In this document: one piece after another, positions 45,275 through 54,543 of the stretch
How the letters are laid out: each line of letters opens with the position of its first letter
Position numbering within the stretch: position 1 is the first letter of the stretch
Assembly: GCA_965116335.1 (NCBI GenBank)
Contig: OZ220677.1
Coordinates: 2,170,001 to 2,234,000, forward strand
DNA: 64,000 nt
Origin: G963663315 sp965116335
GTDB taxonomy: Bacteria; Pseudomonadota; Gammaproteobacteria; Arenicellales; Poriferihabitantaceae
Direction of reading: 5' to 3'
Notes under the pieces: generated by a model
The model's input: the letters and a program-made list of their open reading frames with translations, nothing else
The model's database searches: none
Told to the model about the DNA's origin: nothing
Translations under genes and position numbers: made by a program

Positions 45275-48200
45275 ATGGACGATTTGCGAGAAACTCCAGT
45301 GTTAAAGAAATGCCCGCCGGACAATCCCGGTAATCCGAGCCTGATCGCCGCAAACGCCAGTGCCTGGATCGCGATTGAGCATCCATCCGCAAACAGCAAC
45401 CCGGCCTTCCCCGGTTGCACACTCGAACTGAACGGTGCGCCGGCCCGGTTGTGTGCAATCGCGGAACACGACTGGATACTCGTGGCCACGCCGGATGGCG
45501 GGTTCGCGCGCGCCGGGCAGGTGCTTCGTCTTCGCATCGAAAGCGACAGGACAACCATCTGGTTTGATCGCCTGCTGTCTGCAACTAACCGGGTCGCAGC
45601 CACTATCGGGAGCGCCGATCTGACGCTGCCTGAGGACCTCCCTGGCCGTCTGCAATGGGGGGTTTTTACAGCAGCGTTGACGACACTGACCGGCAAGACT
45701 GTAGCCGAGGCTCCACTGATTGAAAACCAGGCCTATATCCGCGAGCTTTTGCAGTTGGCCGTGATGGATGACCTGTTGGGTCCCGCCAATGGGGCACTGG
45801 AGCAAATCATCGACACGAATGTGCGCGACCGCTATCTGGTCGGCAGGCTTTCGCCGATGAAATCAGGTTTCGCGGTGGAAGGGACATGGGCAGTCGCAAC
45901 CGATGAGGCAGAACCCGGCGACCTGGATGTGCACGAGGGACGGCACGAGCCGGGGGCGGAATTCGATCATGCAGCGGGCCGGATTGACTCGGAAGTCGAA
46001 ACACCGGACGAAATCCACACGGCTGGCAACCAGTCTCTCGTGCCGTCCAGTTTCGGCATGACCATTTGTGTAGACGGCACAGTTGATATCATTGAGATCG
46101 AGGCGCGTTGGGGACGTTATCGTCGGGATTACGATGTCGAAATATACAAGACCAAAACCAATCCCGATACCAAACAGAAACAACAGGGTAGCCGGGCCAG
46201 AGTGTGGCAGCGCGTCCCCTGCGGAGGCATCATCCGTCTCGACTTGCGTGAAGGATCATTCCAGCATCGGGCGCCGGACCCCGACAACCCGAAAGTCCGC
46301 ATTCAGGGCACCGTGCGAGACAATAACGTAAATGGTGATCGCATGGTCACATTGTTTCTCATCAACGCACAGAATGAGCCGAACGAGAACAAGGATCTGG
46401 CCTGGGTATTCCAGCCGCAACTGAGTGTTCGGGCAGCTGCTGACACAGACCACAAATCCGCATTCTGTCGCAGGGTGTCGGTACATAGAAATCAGGATGA
46501 TCCAGAGCATGAGACGCTCGAAATGATTTACCGCAGACAGGTAGAATTCGCGGTCGGTCATGGCATTGCCGTACATGCCCGGACTGCCCCCGGTGAAACG
46601 GAGCGCGCCGTCGAGATACGCACCGCAGTAATACCCCAATACGAAGTTCCGGTGACCGAAACCCCCGGATTCCATAGTGAAGATCGTGCAGCGATGCGGG
46701 TGATGGCCGATCGCGGGTTTCTGGATATGGAGCGGCTCGCAAAAATGGACAGACCGAATCTGGTTAAGGCACTTACCACTCTGGCTGATGACTACAAGGC
46801 ATGGATCGCAGAACAGCGCGACCGCATCGAAACAGATGCCGCTGACTTTGAAAAACCCGCAACCGCAGCCCTGCAACGCTGTTCCGACATTCAGCGGCGT
46901 CTCGACAAAGGCATCGCCGTATTGTCGAATGCAGACGATCAAGCCTCTCTCGAAGCGTTCCGGTTCACCAACCGGGTGATGGCCAGGCAACGAATACACA
47001 GCATCTATTCACTGGCTCGGCGGCGCCGGGAAAACGTGCGGATTGAAGACCTCGATGTGCCCGGCAACCGCTCATGGCGTCCCTTCCAGCTTGCCTTCAT
47101 CCTGCTCTGCCTGCCCTGTCTGGCCGACCCGACTCACGCGGATCGTACCCGCCCGGTCGAAGCGCTTGCCGACCTGCTCTGGTTCCCTACCGGCGGCGGT
47201 AAAACCGAAGCCTATCTGGGCGTCGCCGCTTTCGCGATGGCGATTCGCCGGATGCAGAGCATGACCGGGAAATATGACGGCAGCCGTGGTCTGACTGTTA
47301 TCATGCGTTATACGCTCCGCCTGTTGACCTTGCAGCAGTTCCAGCGCGCAACCACACTGATCTGTGCCATGGAGGTTATACGGCGAGAAGCGCATCGCTG
47401 CGGGGACTCAAGCCTGGGCGTTGAGCCCTTTACGGTCGGCTTGTGGGTCGGCAACCGGGTCACGCCGGGCACAACAGCCGATATGCACGCAATAATCAAA
47501 CGGGTTCGCGATTCAGGCAGGTTCGGCACAAACCGGGGATCGCTGGCACAACTGACGAACTGCCCGTGGTGCGGTACAGAAATACTGGACCAACGGGATA
47601 TTGACGTTGACAAGGCCACACTGCGTACCAGAATCTATTGCGGTGACGAGCACGGACACTGTGCCTTCTCCAGAGGACAGGTGACGGACCAGGCTCACTC
47701 TGGTCTGCCAATCCTGGTGGTTGACGAAGAAATCTACCACCGCCCACCGAGCATGATGATCGCCACCGTCGACAAGTTCGCCATGATGGCCTGGCGCGGA
47801 GAAACCTGTACCCTGTTCGGACGTGCCACAACGGAGTGTTCGCGCCACGGCTTGCTCTGGCCGGAATCCGATTGCAATGGCAACCACCCGGCTCAGGGCA
47901 GCCTGCCAGCGACTGCGACCAGAAAAATCCGGCCAATCCGCCCGCCGGATCTGATCATACAGGACGAATTCCACCTCATCAGCGGGCCGCTCGGCACCAT
48001 GGTCGGTCTCTACGAGACGGCCGTCGACGAACTATGCGCCTGGAATATCGGTGATCAGGTCATAAAGCCCAAGATCATCGCCTCAACCGCGACCGTCCGC
48101 AAGGCGAAAGAGCAGGTGCACAATGTCTTCATGCGGCAAGTCTCGATCTTTCCGCCGGGCGGACTGGACATCGCCGACAATTTCTTCTCTGTGCAAAGAC

Positions 48201-49360
48201 CCATCAGCCACACTCCGGGGCGCCGGTATATCGGCATCTGTTCTCCCGGAAGCTCGCGTCCAGCGGTTCTGATCCGGATTTATACGGCATTTTTGACCGC
48301 GGCTCAGGCACTGTTCGACCGTTTCGGACAGATAGCTGATCCCTACCTGACGACAGTCGGCTACTTCAACTCACTGCGTGAACTGGGAGGCATGAAACGC
48401 CTGGCTGAGGACGATGTACAGACACGCTGTTTCAGAGTCAACATGAGTCTGGTCAATCGCCCCGGCTTGTCGCAACGTAGTGTACGCCAGATCCGCGAGC
48501 TGACTTCCCGCATTTCAACCCGGGACATTCCCAGGCACCTGGATCAGCTGGAGGTGAAGTTCAAGGCGGATTTCGATGATGAAGCGGGGAAATTCGTTAC
48601 CCGGTGGGAGCAGGGCGAGACTCGCTCCATTGATATTGTGCTGGCTACCAATATGCTGTCGGTCGGTGTCGATGTCAATCGTCTTGGCCTGATGGTCGTC
48701 AACGGGCAACCGAAAGGAACCGCAGAATATATCCAGGCAACCAGCCGCGTCGGCCGCTCCTTTCCCGGACTGGTCTGCACGGCGCTGACCTGGGCGCGAC
48801 CGCGTGACCTGTCACATTACGAGACCTTCGAGCATTACCACTCGACCTTCTACAAGCATGTCGAAGCCCAGTCGGTGACTCCATTCTCGCCTCGTGCCCT
48901 GGATCGTGGGCTGACCGGCACCCTGCTAAGTGCCCTCAGGCTGGGCACCCCCATACTCAACCCCAATACCGGAGCGGGTGCTCTGGAGCGTGCCGACCTG
49001 GAAGAAGTCGTGCATATCACCCAGGTCGTGGTCACGCGTGCAGGGGCTGTTTCCGGTCAATCCGCAGTCCGGCAACACACCGATGACGAAGTGCGGGAAC
49101 GTATCGGACAGTGGGTTACGGAAGCGGGCCGTGACGGCCGCACTCTGGCCTATCAGAAGAAGGGCAGAAACAAGGACATGATCGTGCCACTGCTGCACCG
49201 TCCCGATAACAAGCCGCGCACCCATTTCACGATCCCGATATCCATGCGTGCAGTCGAATCCGGTGTCCGGCTGATCATGCACACAGCCAGATTTGACAAT
49301 CCCGGTCCCGCCTGGGAGCCGCCGCCGGTAACCCGTGAAGAAGACGGTGGCACCGCATGA
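45275..49360 (+). CDS. drmA: DISARM-type DrmA helicase
   Basis: 1361 residues. A long N-terminal region (about 1-600) of unassigned fold precedes an SF2-like helicase with Walker A FPTGGGKTEAYLGVAAF (about 637), a DEFH motif in LIIQDEFHLISGPLGTMV (about 895) and motifs V/VI in SVGVDVNRLGLMVVNGQ and QATSRVGRSFPG (about 1130-1160). A zinc-ribbon-like CPWCGTEILD lies between motifs. This architecture and the coupled DUF1998 gene downstream identify DrmA of DISARM anti-phage systems. GGAGAG lies 4 bases before the ATG. The 183-base gap to the divergent relaxase holds TACAAT, a possible -10. Confidence 0.88.
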   Translation: MDDLRETPVLKKCPPDNPGNPSLIAANASAWIAIEHPSANSNPAFPGCTLELNGAPARLCAIAEHDWILVATPDGGFARAGQVLRLRIESDRTTIWFDRLLSATNRVAATIGSADLTLPEDLPGRLQWGVFTAALTTLTGKTVAEAPLIENQAYIRELLQLAVMDDLLGPANGALEQIIDTNVRDRYLVGRLSPMKSGFAVEGTWAVATDEAEPGDLDVHEGRHEPGAEFDHAAGRIDSEVETPDEIHTAGNQSLVPSSFGMTICVDGTVDIIEIEARWGRYRRDYDVEIYKTKTNPDTKQKQQGSRARVWQRVPCGGIIRLDLREGSFQHRAPDPDNPKVRIQGTVRDNNVNGDRMVTLFLINAQNEPNENKDLAWVFQPQLSVRAAADTDHKSAFCRRVSVHRNQDDPEHETLEMIYRRQVEFAVGHGIAVHARTAPGETERAVEIRTAVIPQYEVPVTETPGFHSEDRAAMRVMADRGFLDMERLAKMDRPNLVKALTTLADDYKAWIAEQRDRIETDAADFEKPATAALQRCSDIQRRLDKGIAVLSNADDQASLEAFRFTNRVMARQRIHSIYSLARRRRENVRIEDLDVPGNRSWRPFQLAFILLCLPCLADPTHADRTRPVEALADLLWFPTGGGKTEAYLGVAAFAMAIRRMQSMTGKYDGSRGLTVIMRYTLRLLTLQQFQRATTLICAMEVIRREAHRCGDSSLGVEPFTVGLWVGNRVTPGTTADMHAIIKRVRDSGRFGTNRGSLAQLTNCPWCGTEILDQRDIDVDKATLRTRIYCGDEHGHCAFSRGQVTDQAHSGLPILVVDEEIYHRPPSMMIATVDKFAMMAWRGETCTLFGRATTECSRHGLLWPESDCNGNHPAQGSLPATATRKIRPIRPPDLIIQDEFHLISGPLGTMVGLYETAVDELCAWNIGDQVIKPKIIASTATVRKAKEQVHNVFMRQVSIFPPGGLDIADNFFSVQRPISHTPGRRYIGICSPGSSRPAVLIRIYTAFLTAAQALFDRFGQIADPYLTTVGYFNSLRELGGMKRLAEDDVQTRCFRVNMSLVNRPGLSQRSVRQIRELTSRISTRDIPRHLDQLEVKFKADFDDEAGKFVTRWEQGETRSIDIVLATNMLSVGVDVNRLGLMVVNGQPKGTAEYIQATSRVGRSFPGLVCTALTWARPRDLSHYETFEHYHSTFYKHVEAQSVTPFSPRALDRGLTGTLLSALRLGTPILNPNTGAGALERADLEEVVHITQVVVTRAGAVSGQSAVRQHTDDEVRERIGQWVTEAGRDGRTLAYQKKGRNKDMIVPLLHRPDNKPRTHFTIPISMRAVESGVRLIMHTARFDNPGPAWEPPPVTREEDGGTA

Positions 49361-51201
49361 ACGACAAGGTCGCGGTCGGCGAAGTTCGCTCAAGCCAGAT
49401 TTTCTGGAGCTACGGCCCGGGCGCACTGATTGACCTTCCCAACCTGTCTGTGATCACGATGGGAACCGATCAATGGCAGAAAGATCGTTGTATCCAAATC
49501 GAAGAGGCTCGTCTCTTGTCAGCGGTTCGAGATGTGCTCGGCCACCAGGTCGAAAGCCTGCGTATGCCACCTTCCAGCCAAAGTGAAAGCACTCATCCAT
49601 ACTCGGAGGACTGGACAGGTATCCCGGTCAAACCGTTTCCACGCTGGCTGCGTTGTGTGAAATGCGGTCTGCTGTCTGAACTCGATCTGGGCCTGTTCAA
49701 AATAAAGGAAAACCGCTTCCGTCCAGAGGAAACACGGTTTGTTCATGTAGGCTGTACGGGGTCAAGCGGCAACCTGCCAGCCAGAGATGCAGACGCCGTT
49801 CCGGCGCGATTTCTGTCCGCCTGCAGAAACGGCCACCTGGATGACTTTCCGTGGCACTACTTCGTACACGGCGGGCCGTCAACCTGTGCCGGTACGTTGC
49901 GGTTCTTTGAGAGTGGCGCATCCCTGCAAACCGATAATCTGTGGGTTAAATGTGACCAGTGCGGCACATCACGCAATATGGCTCGCGCTTTCGGTAAGTC
50001 CGGGCGGGAATACCTGCCGCGATGCCGTGGACGCCACCCACATCTCAACCGCTACGACGATGACTGCCAGGAACAGGCGCGCACTGTTCTGCTGGGAGCA
50101 ACCAACAGTTGGTTCCCGATTACCCTGTCCGCGCTGGCTATTCCGCTCTCCCACAACCCGCTCCTCCAATTGGTCCGTGATGGCTGGAATTATTTTTACG
50201 ACACAAACTCACAAGCCGAGGTCACCTTCGTGGTGAAAACCCTGAAAAAGACCGGGGTCCTGGCTGGAATCGACAAGTATCCGGTCGCCGCGATTCAGGA
50301 CGCAATCGCAGCGGTACGCGCGGGCCAGTCACAGTCAGATTTTACTGGAACAGACATCAAAGGCCCCGAATGGCAAGTACTGACAGGGCCCGAATCACCC
50401 ACAGACGGGCCACACTTTCTGAGCAAACCGACAGTGGCACCGAATGGCTTCGAACACCGCATTTCCGGCGTCCTGTTACTCGAACGGTTACGGCAAGTGA
50501 ATGCACTGCTCGGCTTCACCCGTGTCGAGGCTCCGGAAAATTCGGGTGACCCGGACGAACGGCCCCCGATGGCCGGACTTTGCAGAGGGGCACCGACATG
50601 GGTTCCCTCTGGTCAGGTACATGGTGAAGGAATTTTCATTCGTTTCGACGAACAGGCACTGTGCCGGTGGGAACAACGGGATAGCGTTCAGGAGAGAGAA
50701 AAAAAGTTGGTCTGTGGGCACAGGAACTGGCGGAACTCGCGTAAGCTGGACCCCGACGAAGACTATCCCGGCGCCCGTTACACATTGTTACACACACTCG
50801 CACATCTGCTGATGCGTGAGCTCGCTCTCGAATGTGGCTATAACGCCGCCAGTATCCGGGAACGTATCTATGCCGATACCACAGGGGAAGAACCGCAGGC
50901 CGGTATCCTGATCTATACTGCCGCCGCCGACTCCGATGGTACGCTTGGCGGGCTGGTAGAACTTGGCAAGCCTGAGAATCTGGGCCGACTGCTCACACAG
51001 GCTCTGGCGCGCGCCAGAATCTGCTCATCCGACCCGCTCTGTACAGAACACGAACCGGACAAGGACCGCTCGTTGCATGCTGCCTCCTGTCACGCCTGCT
51101 CCTTTGTGTCGGAAACTTCCTGTGAACGTGGCAACCGCTACCTGGATCGCGCTCTGGTGGTCCCGGTGCTGGAAGTGGCCGAAGCGGCGTTCTTCCGTTG
51201 A
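49357..51201 (+). CDS. drmB: DISARM-type DrmB (DUF1998) protein
   Basis: 614 residues, start overlapping the drmA stop (ATGA). The N-terminus VGEVRSSQIFWSYGPGALID is typical. Cysteine pairs occur in LRCVKCGLL and KCDQCGTSR. The C-terminal DUF1998 region carries HTLAHLLMRELALECGY, GILIYTAAADSDGTLGGL, and a cysteine cluster from CSSDPLC through HAASCHACSFVSETSCERG. DrmA-DrmB form the core complex of DISARM. No drmC, methylase or drmD/E gene follows; the next gene is convergent rpsI, 26 bases away. Confidence 0.9.
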   Translation: MNDKVAVGEVRSSQIFWSYGPGALIDLPNLSVITMGTDQWQKDRCIQIEEARLLSAVRDVLGHQVESLRMPPSSQSESTHPYSEDWTGIPVKPFPRWLRCVKCGLLSELDLGLFKIKENRFRPEETRFVHVGCTGSSGNLPARDADAVPARFLSACRNGHLDDFPWHYFVHGGPSTCAGTLRFFESGASLQTDNLWVKCDQCGTSRNMARAFGKSGREYLPRCRGRHPHLNRYDDDCQEQARTVLLGATNSWFPITLSALAIPLSHNPLLQLVRDGWNYFYDTNSQAEVTFVVKTLKKTGVLAGIDKYPVAAIQDAIAAVRAGQSQSDFTGTDIKGPEWQVLTGPESPTDGPHFLSKPTVAPNGFEHRISGVLLLERLRQVNALLGFTRVEAPENSGDPDERPPMAGLCRGAPTWVPSGQVHGEGIFIRFDEQALCRWEQRDSVQEREKKLVCGHRNWRNSRKLDPDEDYPGARYTLLHTLAHLLMRELALECGYNAASIRERIYADTTGEEPQAGILIYTAAADSDGTLGGLVELGKPENLGRLLTQALARARICSSDPLCTEHEPDKDRSLHAASCHACSFVSETSCERGNRYLDRALVVPVLEVAEAAFFR

Positions 51202-51226
51202 TGGAGGGGTGTGGAAAGCCCCGGGC

Positions 51227-51625
51227 TTATCGCTTGGAGTATTGCGGACGCTTTCTGGCCTTGTGCAGACCCACTTTCTTGCGCTCAACCTCGCGTGCGT
51301 CCCGGGTAACGAATCCGGCATGACGCAGCGAACCGCGAAGCTCTTCATCGTAAGTGATTAGCGCTCGAGTGATACCGTGTCTGATCGCGCCAGCCTGACC
51401 GCTGTTGCCGCCACCACTGACATTCACGGTGACATCCACCTTATCAAGCATTTCCACGAGTTCCAGAGGCTGACGAACAATCATCCGCGAAGTTTCGCGT
51501 CCGAAGTAATCTTCCAGCGGAACCTTGTTGACCACAATGTTGCCAGCGCCGCGTTCCAGATAAACCCGGGCTGTTGAAGATTTTCGGCGACCGGTGCCTC
51601 GCCAGGTTTCCTGAGTCTGTGCCAT
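51227..51625 (-). CDS. rpsI: 30S ribosomal protein S9
   Basis: 132 residues from the ATG at 51625 (MAQTQETWRGTGRRKSSTAR). It contains GAGNIVVNKVPLEDYFGR, VSGGGNSGQAGAIRHGITRA and the basic tail KARKRPQYSKR that reaches the ribosomal P site. It follows rplM in the standard order. Confidence 0.98.
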   Translation of the reverse strand: MAQTQETWRGTGRRKSSTARVYLERGAGNIVVNKVPLEDYFGRETSRMIVRQPLELVEMLDKVDVTVNVSGGGNSGQAGAIRHGITRALITYDEELRGSLRHAGFVTRDAREVERKKVGLHKARKRPQYSKR

Positions 51626-51664
51626 ATCCAATACGATTCGGTTTGATTTAATTCTGTGTCGGGA

Positions 51665-52093
51665 TCAGATGTCCAGAACCCGCGGCTGCTGGGCCTGATG
51701 CCGATGATGCTCTCCCTCATACACTTTAAGTTTCGACAACATGGCACGACCGAGCTTGTTGCGTGGCAACATCCCCTTGACCGCGTTTTCGATTACGCGA
51801 ACCGGATGGTTCTCGATCATTTCCCGAAACGAAGTCTCCCGGATTCCGCCCGGATAGCCGGTATGGCGATAATATTTCTTCGCGTTAGCCTTGTTGCCGG
51901 TCACTGCTACCTTGCTCGCATTCACCACAATAATATAATCCCCGGTATCGACATGGGGCGTATATTCCGCCTTGTGCTTGCCGCGCAGGCGATGTGCGAT
52001 TTCAGAAGCCAGCCTCCCCAGAACCCGGTTATCGGCATCCACCACGAACCAGTCGCGTTGTACGGTTTGAGGATTTGCTGAGAATGTTTTCAT
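51665..52093 (-). CDS. rplM: 50S ribosomal protein L13
   Basis: 142 residues from the ATG at 52093 (MKTFSANPQTVQRDWFVVDA). It has the family's GRLASEIAHRLRGKHKAEYT, GDYIIVVNASKVAVTGNK, YYRHTGYPGGIRETSF and MLPRNKLGRAMLSKLKVY. It is the first gene of the rplM-rpsI operon. Confidence 0.98.
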   Translation of the reverse strand: MKTFSANPQTVQRDWFVVDADNRVLGRLASEIAHRLRGKHKAEYTPHVDTGDYIIVVNASKVAVTGNKANAKKYYRHTGYPGGIRETSFREMIENHPVRVIENAVKGMLPRNKLGRAMLSKLKVYEGEHHRHQAQQPRVLDI

Positions 52094-52131
52094 TTGCTTG
52101 AAACAAAATACAGGTGAAAAACGGAGCGCGG

Positions 52132-52160
52132 ATGATACGCGATACAAAAGCGCGATACAA
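52132..52160 (-). promoter_or_regulatory. Sigma70 promoter of rplM-rpsI
   Basis: On the minus strand TTGTAT (52160-52155) and TATCAT (52137-52132) are separated by exactly 17 bases, 39 bases before the rplM ATG. Both boxes match consensus at five of six (-10) and four of six (-35) positions. Confidence 0.65.
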
Positions 52161-52243
52161 GTATCCCGGCGCTATTTTCAGAACTATTTTGCCAAAAGGA
52201 CAGATATTCCTGTAGCCAGGCACCCAAAATGATACTATATCAA

Positions 52244-53476
52244 CTAGACCAGCAACTCGATCCAGTGCCTGATCGGGCTGGAACTGACGCTATTCAGGTG
52301 CACCTGACAACCGACGTTCGCGGTGCAGATGACGTCCGGGTTACTCTCCTGCAATGCAGCGATTTTGCGGGTTTGCAGTTGCCTCGACAAGCCGGGCTGC
52401 AACAGCGAATAAGTGCCTGCCGAACCACAGCACAAGTGAGCATCCGCCACTTCACAGATGCGATATCCAGCCCGCTCCAGAATGGTCTCCACTCGCCCCT
52501 TGATCTGCTGACCATGCTGAAGCGTACAGGGAGAGTGGAAAGCTACCGCCGGTCTGCTGGCTGCAACGGTCCCGATACTCGACGGCAACTCCACTTGCTG
52601 TTCGACAACCTCCACAAGATCCAGTGTTTTTGCAGAGATGATCCGGGCCTTTTCATGGTATTCCCGATCCTCGATAAACAGATGATCATACTCCTTGATA
52701 GTGACGGCACAACCACTGGCAGTCACGACAAAAGCCTCGACACCCTGCTCAAGCAAAGGCCACCAGGCATCGATCAGACGACGTGCCCGTTGCCTGGCCT
52801 TGTGCTCATCGGTAGTATGTAAATCCAGAGAACCGCAACACCCGGCAGCACTGACCTCAATCAATGAAATGCCCGCTCTGTCCAGCACCGTTGCGGCAGC
52901 CGCATTGGTATCGGGTGAGAAGGACTCCTGTACGCACCCGCGAAGAACCACCATTTTCCTCGGATGGGTCGGCTTTGGCCACCGAATCCGGTCCGTGCCC
53001 AGAGGTTTGGCCGGGTGCTCCGGTACCTTGTTTCTCAGCACAGAAGGCAAAACCGGCCGGACCAGCCGCCCAGCCGCCAGTAAAAACGAAAACAACCGCG
53101 GACGCAGAAGTACTGCGGCCAGCCATTCCCGCACCAATCTTTGCCGGCGCGGGCGAGCAACCCGCTGCTCGAAAACCGCCCGCCCCACCTCCAGCAGTTT
53201 GCCGTATTCGACCCCCGATGGACAGGTGGTTTCACACGCCCGGCAAGTCAGGCAACGGTCCAGATGAAGCCGCGACGACTGCTGTACCGGCTCTCCTTCC
53301 AGTAACTGCTTGATCAGATAGATTCTTCCCCGCGGACCGTCTCTTTCGTCTCCCAGTAACTGATAGGTCGGGCAGGTAGCGTTACAAAAACCGCAATGCA
53401 CGCATTTACGCAAGATACGGTCTGCGGCCTCGCCTTGCAGAGTACTCGCAATCTCTCTTGTCAATGACGTTTGCAT
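52244..53476 (-). CDS. glcF: Glycolate oxidase iron-sulfur subunit
   Basis: 410 residues. Two 4Fe-4S ligand sets, CVHCGFCNATCPTYQ and CLTCRACETTCPSGVEYG, lie in the first 80 residues. Two CCG-type domains follow (ISLIEVSAAGCCGSLDLH and VADAHLCCGSAGTYSLL). It passes electrons from GlcDE to the quinone pool during glycolate oxidation. It starts 2 bases after glcE. Confidence 0.95.
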   Translation of the reverse strand: MQTSLTREIASTLQGEAADRILRKCVHCGFCNATCPTYQLLGDERDGPRGRIYLIKQLLEGEPVQQSSRLHLDRCLTCRACETTCPSGVEYGKLLEVGRAVFEQRVARPRRQRLVREWLAAVLLRPRLFSFLLAAGRLVRPVLPSVLRNKVPEHPAKPLGTDRIRWPKPTHPRKMVVLRGCVQESFSPDTNAAAATVLDRAGISLIEVSAAGCCGSLDLHTTDEHKARQRARRLIDAWWPLLEQGVEAFVVTASGCAVTIKEYDHLFIEDREYHEKARIISAKTLDLVEVVEQQVELPSSIGTVAASRPAVAFHSPCTLQHGQQIKGRVETILERAGYRICEVADAHLCCGSAGTYSLLQPGLSRQLQTRKIAALQESNPDVICTANVGCQVHLNSVSSSPIRHWIELLV

Positions 53477-53478
53477 GA

Positions 53479-54543
53479 CTATAAACCCGCATACATCCTG
53501 CCCGGATTCAGAATCCGGTGCGGGTCAAAAGCATCCTTCAGGCGTTGCTGGTACTTCATCCTCACCGAATCAACCGGGCCGAATATCTGCCCGCTTCTGT
53601 CGGCGTTCCTGAACCGGGTAACATACCCCCGATGGCCGCGAACCTGACGCTCGAATTCACCGCCATCCCCGGCACCGCAAACCCAGCGCAAGGCACCGCC
53701 CCAATCCATCAGTTGCGGAGTTTGCGGACAGATCACCGGCGTTGCGGGTGCGACTGAACCGCGAAGCAGAAGGCCGTCGTCCTTGAAAAAACCATGACTA
53801 TGCTCGCGAAGGCTGTGCCAGAACGAATCCTCCTGCCGATCCACTTCTCCGCCAATCTGCCGGATTGCCGAATCAACCCCGGTATCCGTGCCCGACAAGC
53901 GCAGCCAGGTCACCCCTCCGACCCAGCAAGCTGCTGAAACCGGCAATGGCTTGCGAGCCAGCGCAGTCATGAACTCCAGGGATTCCCCAGCCTCACGCTG
54001 TTCCAGTTTGACCGTAGTTTCCCGCAACGGCATCGGTAATACCTTGAGTGAAACCTCCAGCACGACACCCAGGCACCCCATAGCACCAACCATCAGTCGG
54101 GAAACATCGAATCCGGCGACATTCTTGATAACCTTGCCACCAAACCGGAGTATCTCGCCTTTGCCGGTCAGCACCTTCATACCCAGCACAAAATCACTCA
54201 CCGACCCCGCATAAGGACGACGGGGGCCAGCCAGGCCAGTGGCAATAGTACCCCCCAGAGTTGCAGATGGCGCAAACGACGGCGGCTCAAAGCCCAGCAT
54301 CTGATTGTGGTCCGCCAGAGTTTCCTGGATTTCCCGCAGAGAGGTTCCCGCCCGCGCGGTGATCACCAGTTCAGTAGGCTGATAATCCAGAACCCCGGTA
54401 TGCTGTTGCACCACAAATTCCTGCCCGGTTATTTCGCGACCATAGAAATCCTTGCTGCCACCGCCACGAATAGCCAACGGCGTAGATTCCTCGCGGGCGC
54501 GGACAACGCGCTGCTGTAATTCTTCCTCGACATTTCCCGTCAT
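53479..54543 (-). CDS. glcE: Glycolate oxidase FAD-binding subunit
   Basis: 354 residues from the ATG at 54543 (MTGNVEEELQQRVV), which overlaps the glcD stop; the frame is open further upstream inside glcD. The FAD-binding_4 domain includes TPLAIRGGGSKDFYG, LEPPSFAPSATLGGTIATG-like sequence (GFEPPSFAPSATLGG) and RRPYAGSVSDFVLGMKVLTG. It is shorter than GlcD, as expected for GlcE. Confidence 0.94.
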   Translation of the reverse strand: MTGNVEEELQQRVVRAREESTPLAIRGGGSKDFYGREITGQEFVVQQHTGVLDYQPTELVITARAGTSLREIQETLADHNQMLGFEPPSFAPSATLGGTIATGLAGPRRPYAGSVSDFVLGMKVLTGKGEILRFGGKVIKNVAGFDVSRLMVGAMGCLGVVLEVSLKVLPMPLRETTVKLEQREAGESLEFMTALARKPLPVSAACWVGGVTWLRLSGTDTGVDSAIRQIGGEVDRQEDSFWHSLREHSHGFFKDDGLLLRGSVAPATPVICPQTPQLMDWGGALRWVCGAGDGGEFERQVRGHRGYVTRFRNADRSGQIFGPVDSVRMKYQQRLKDAFDPHRILNPGRMYAGL

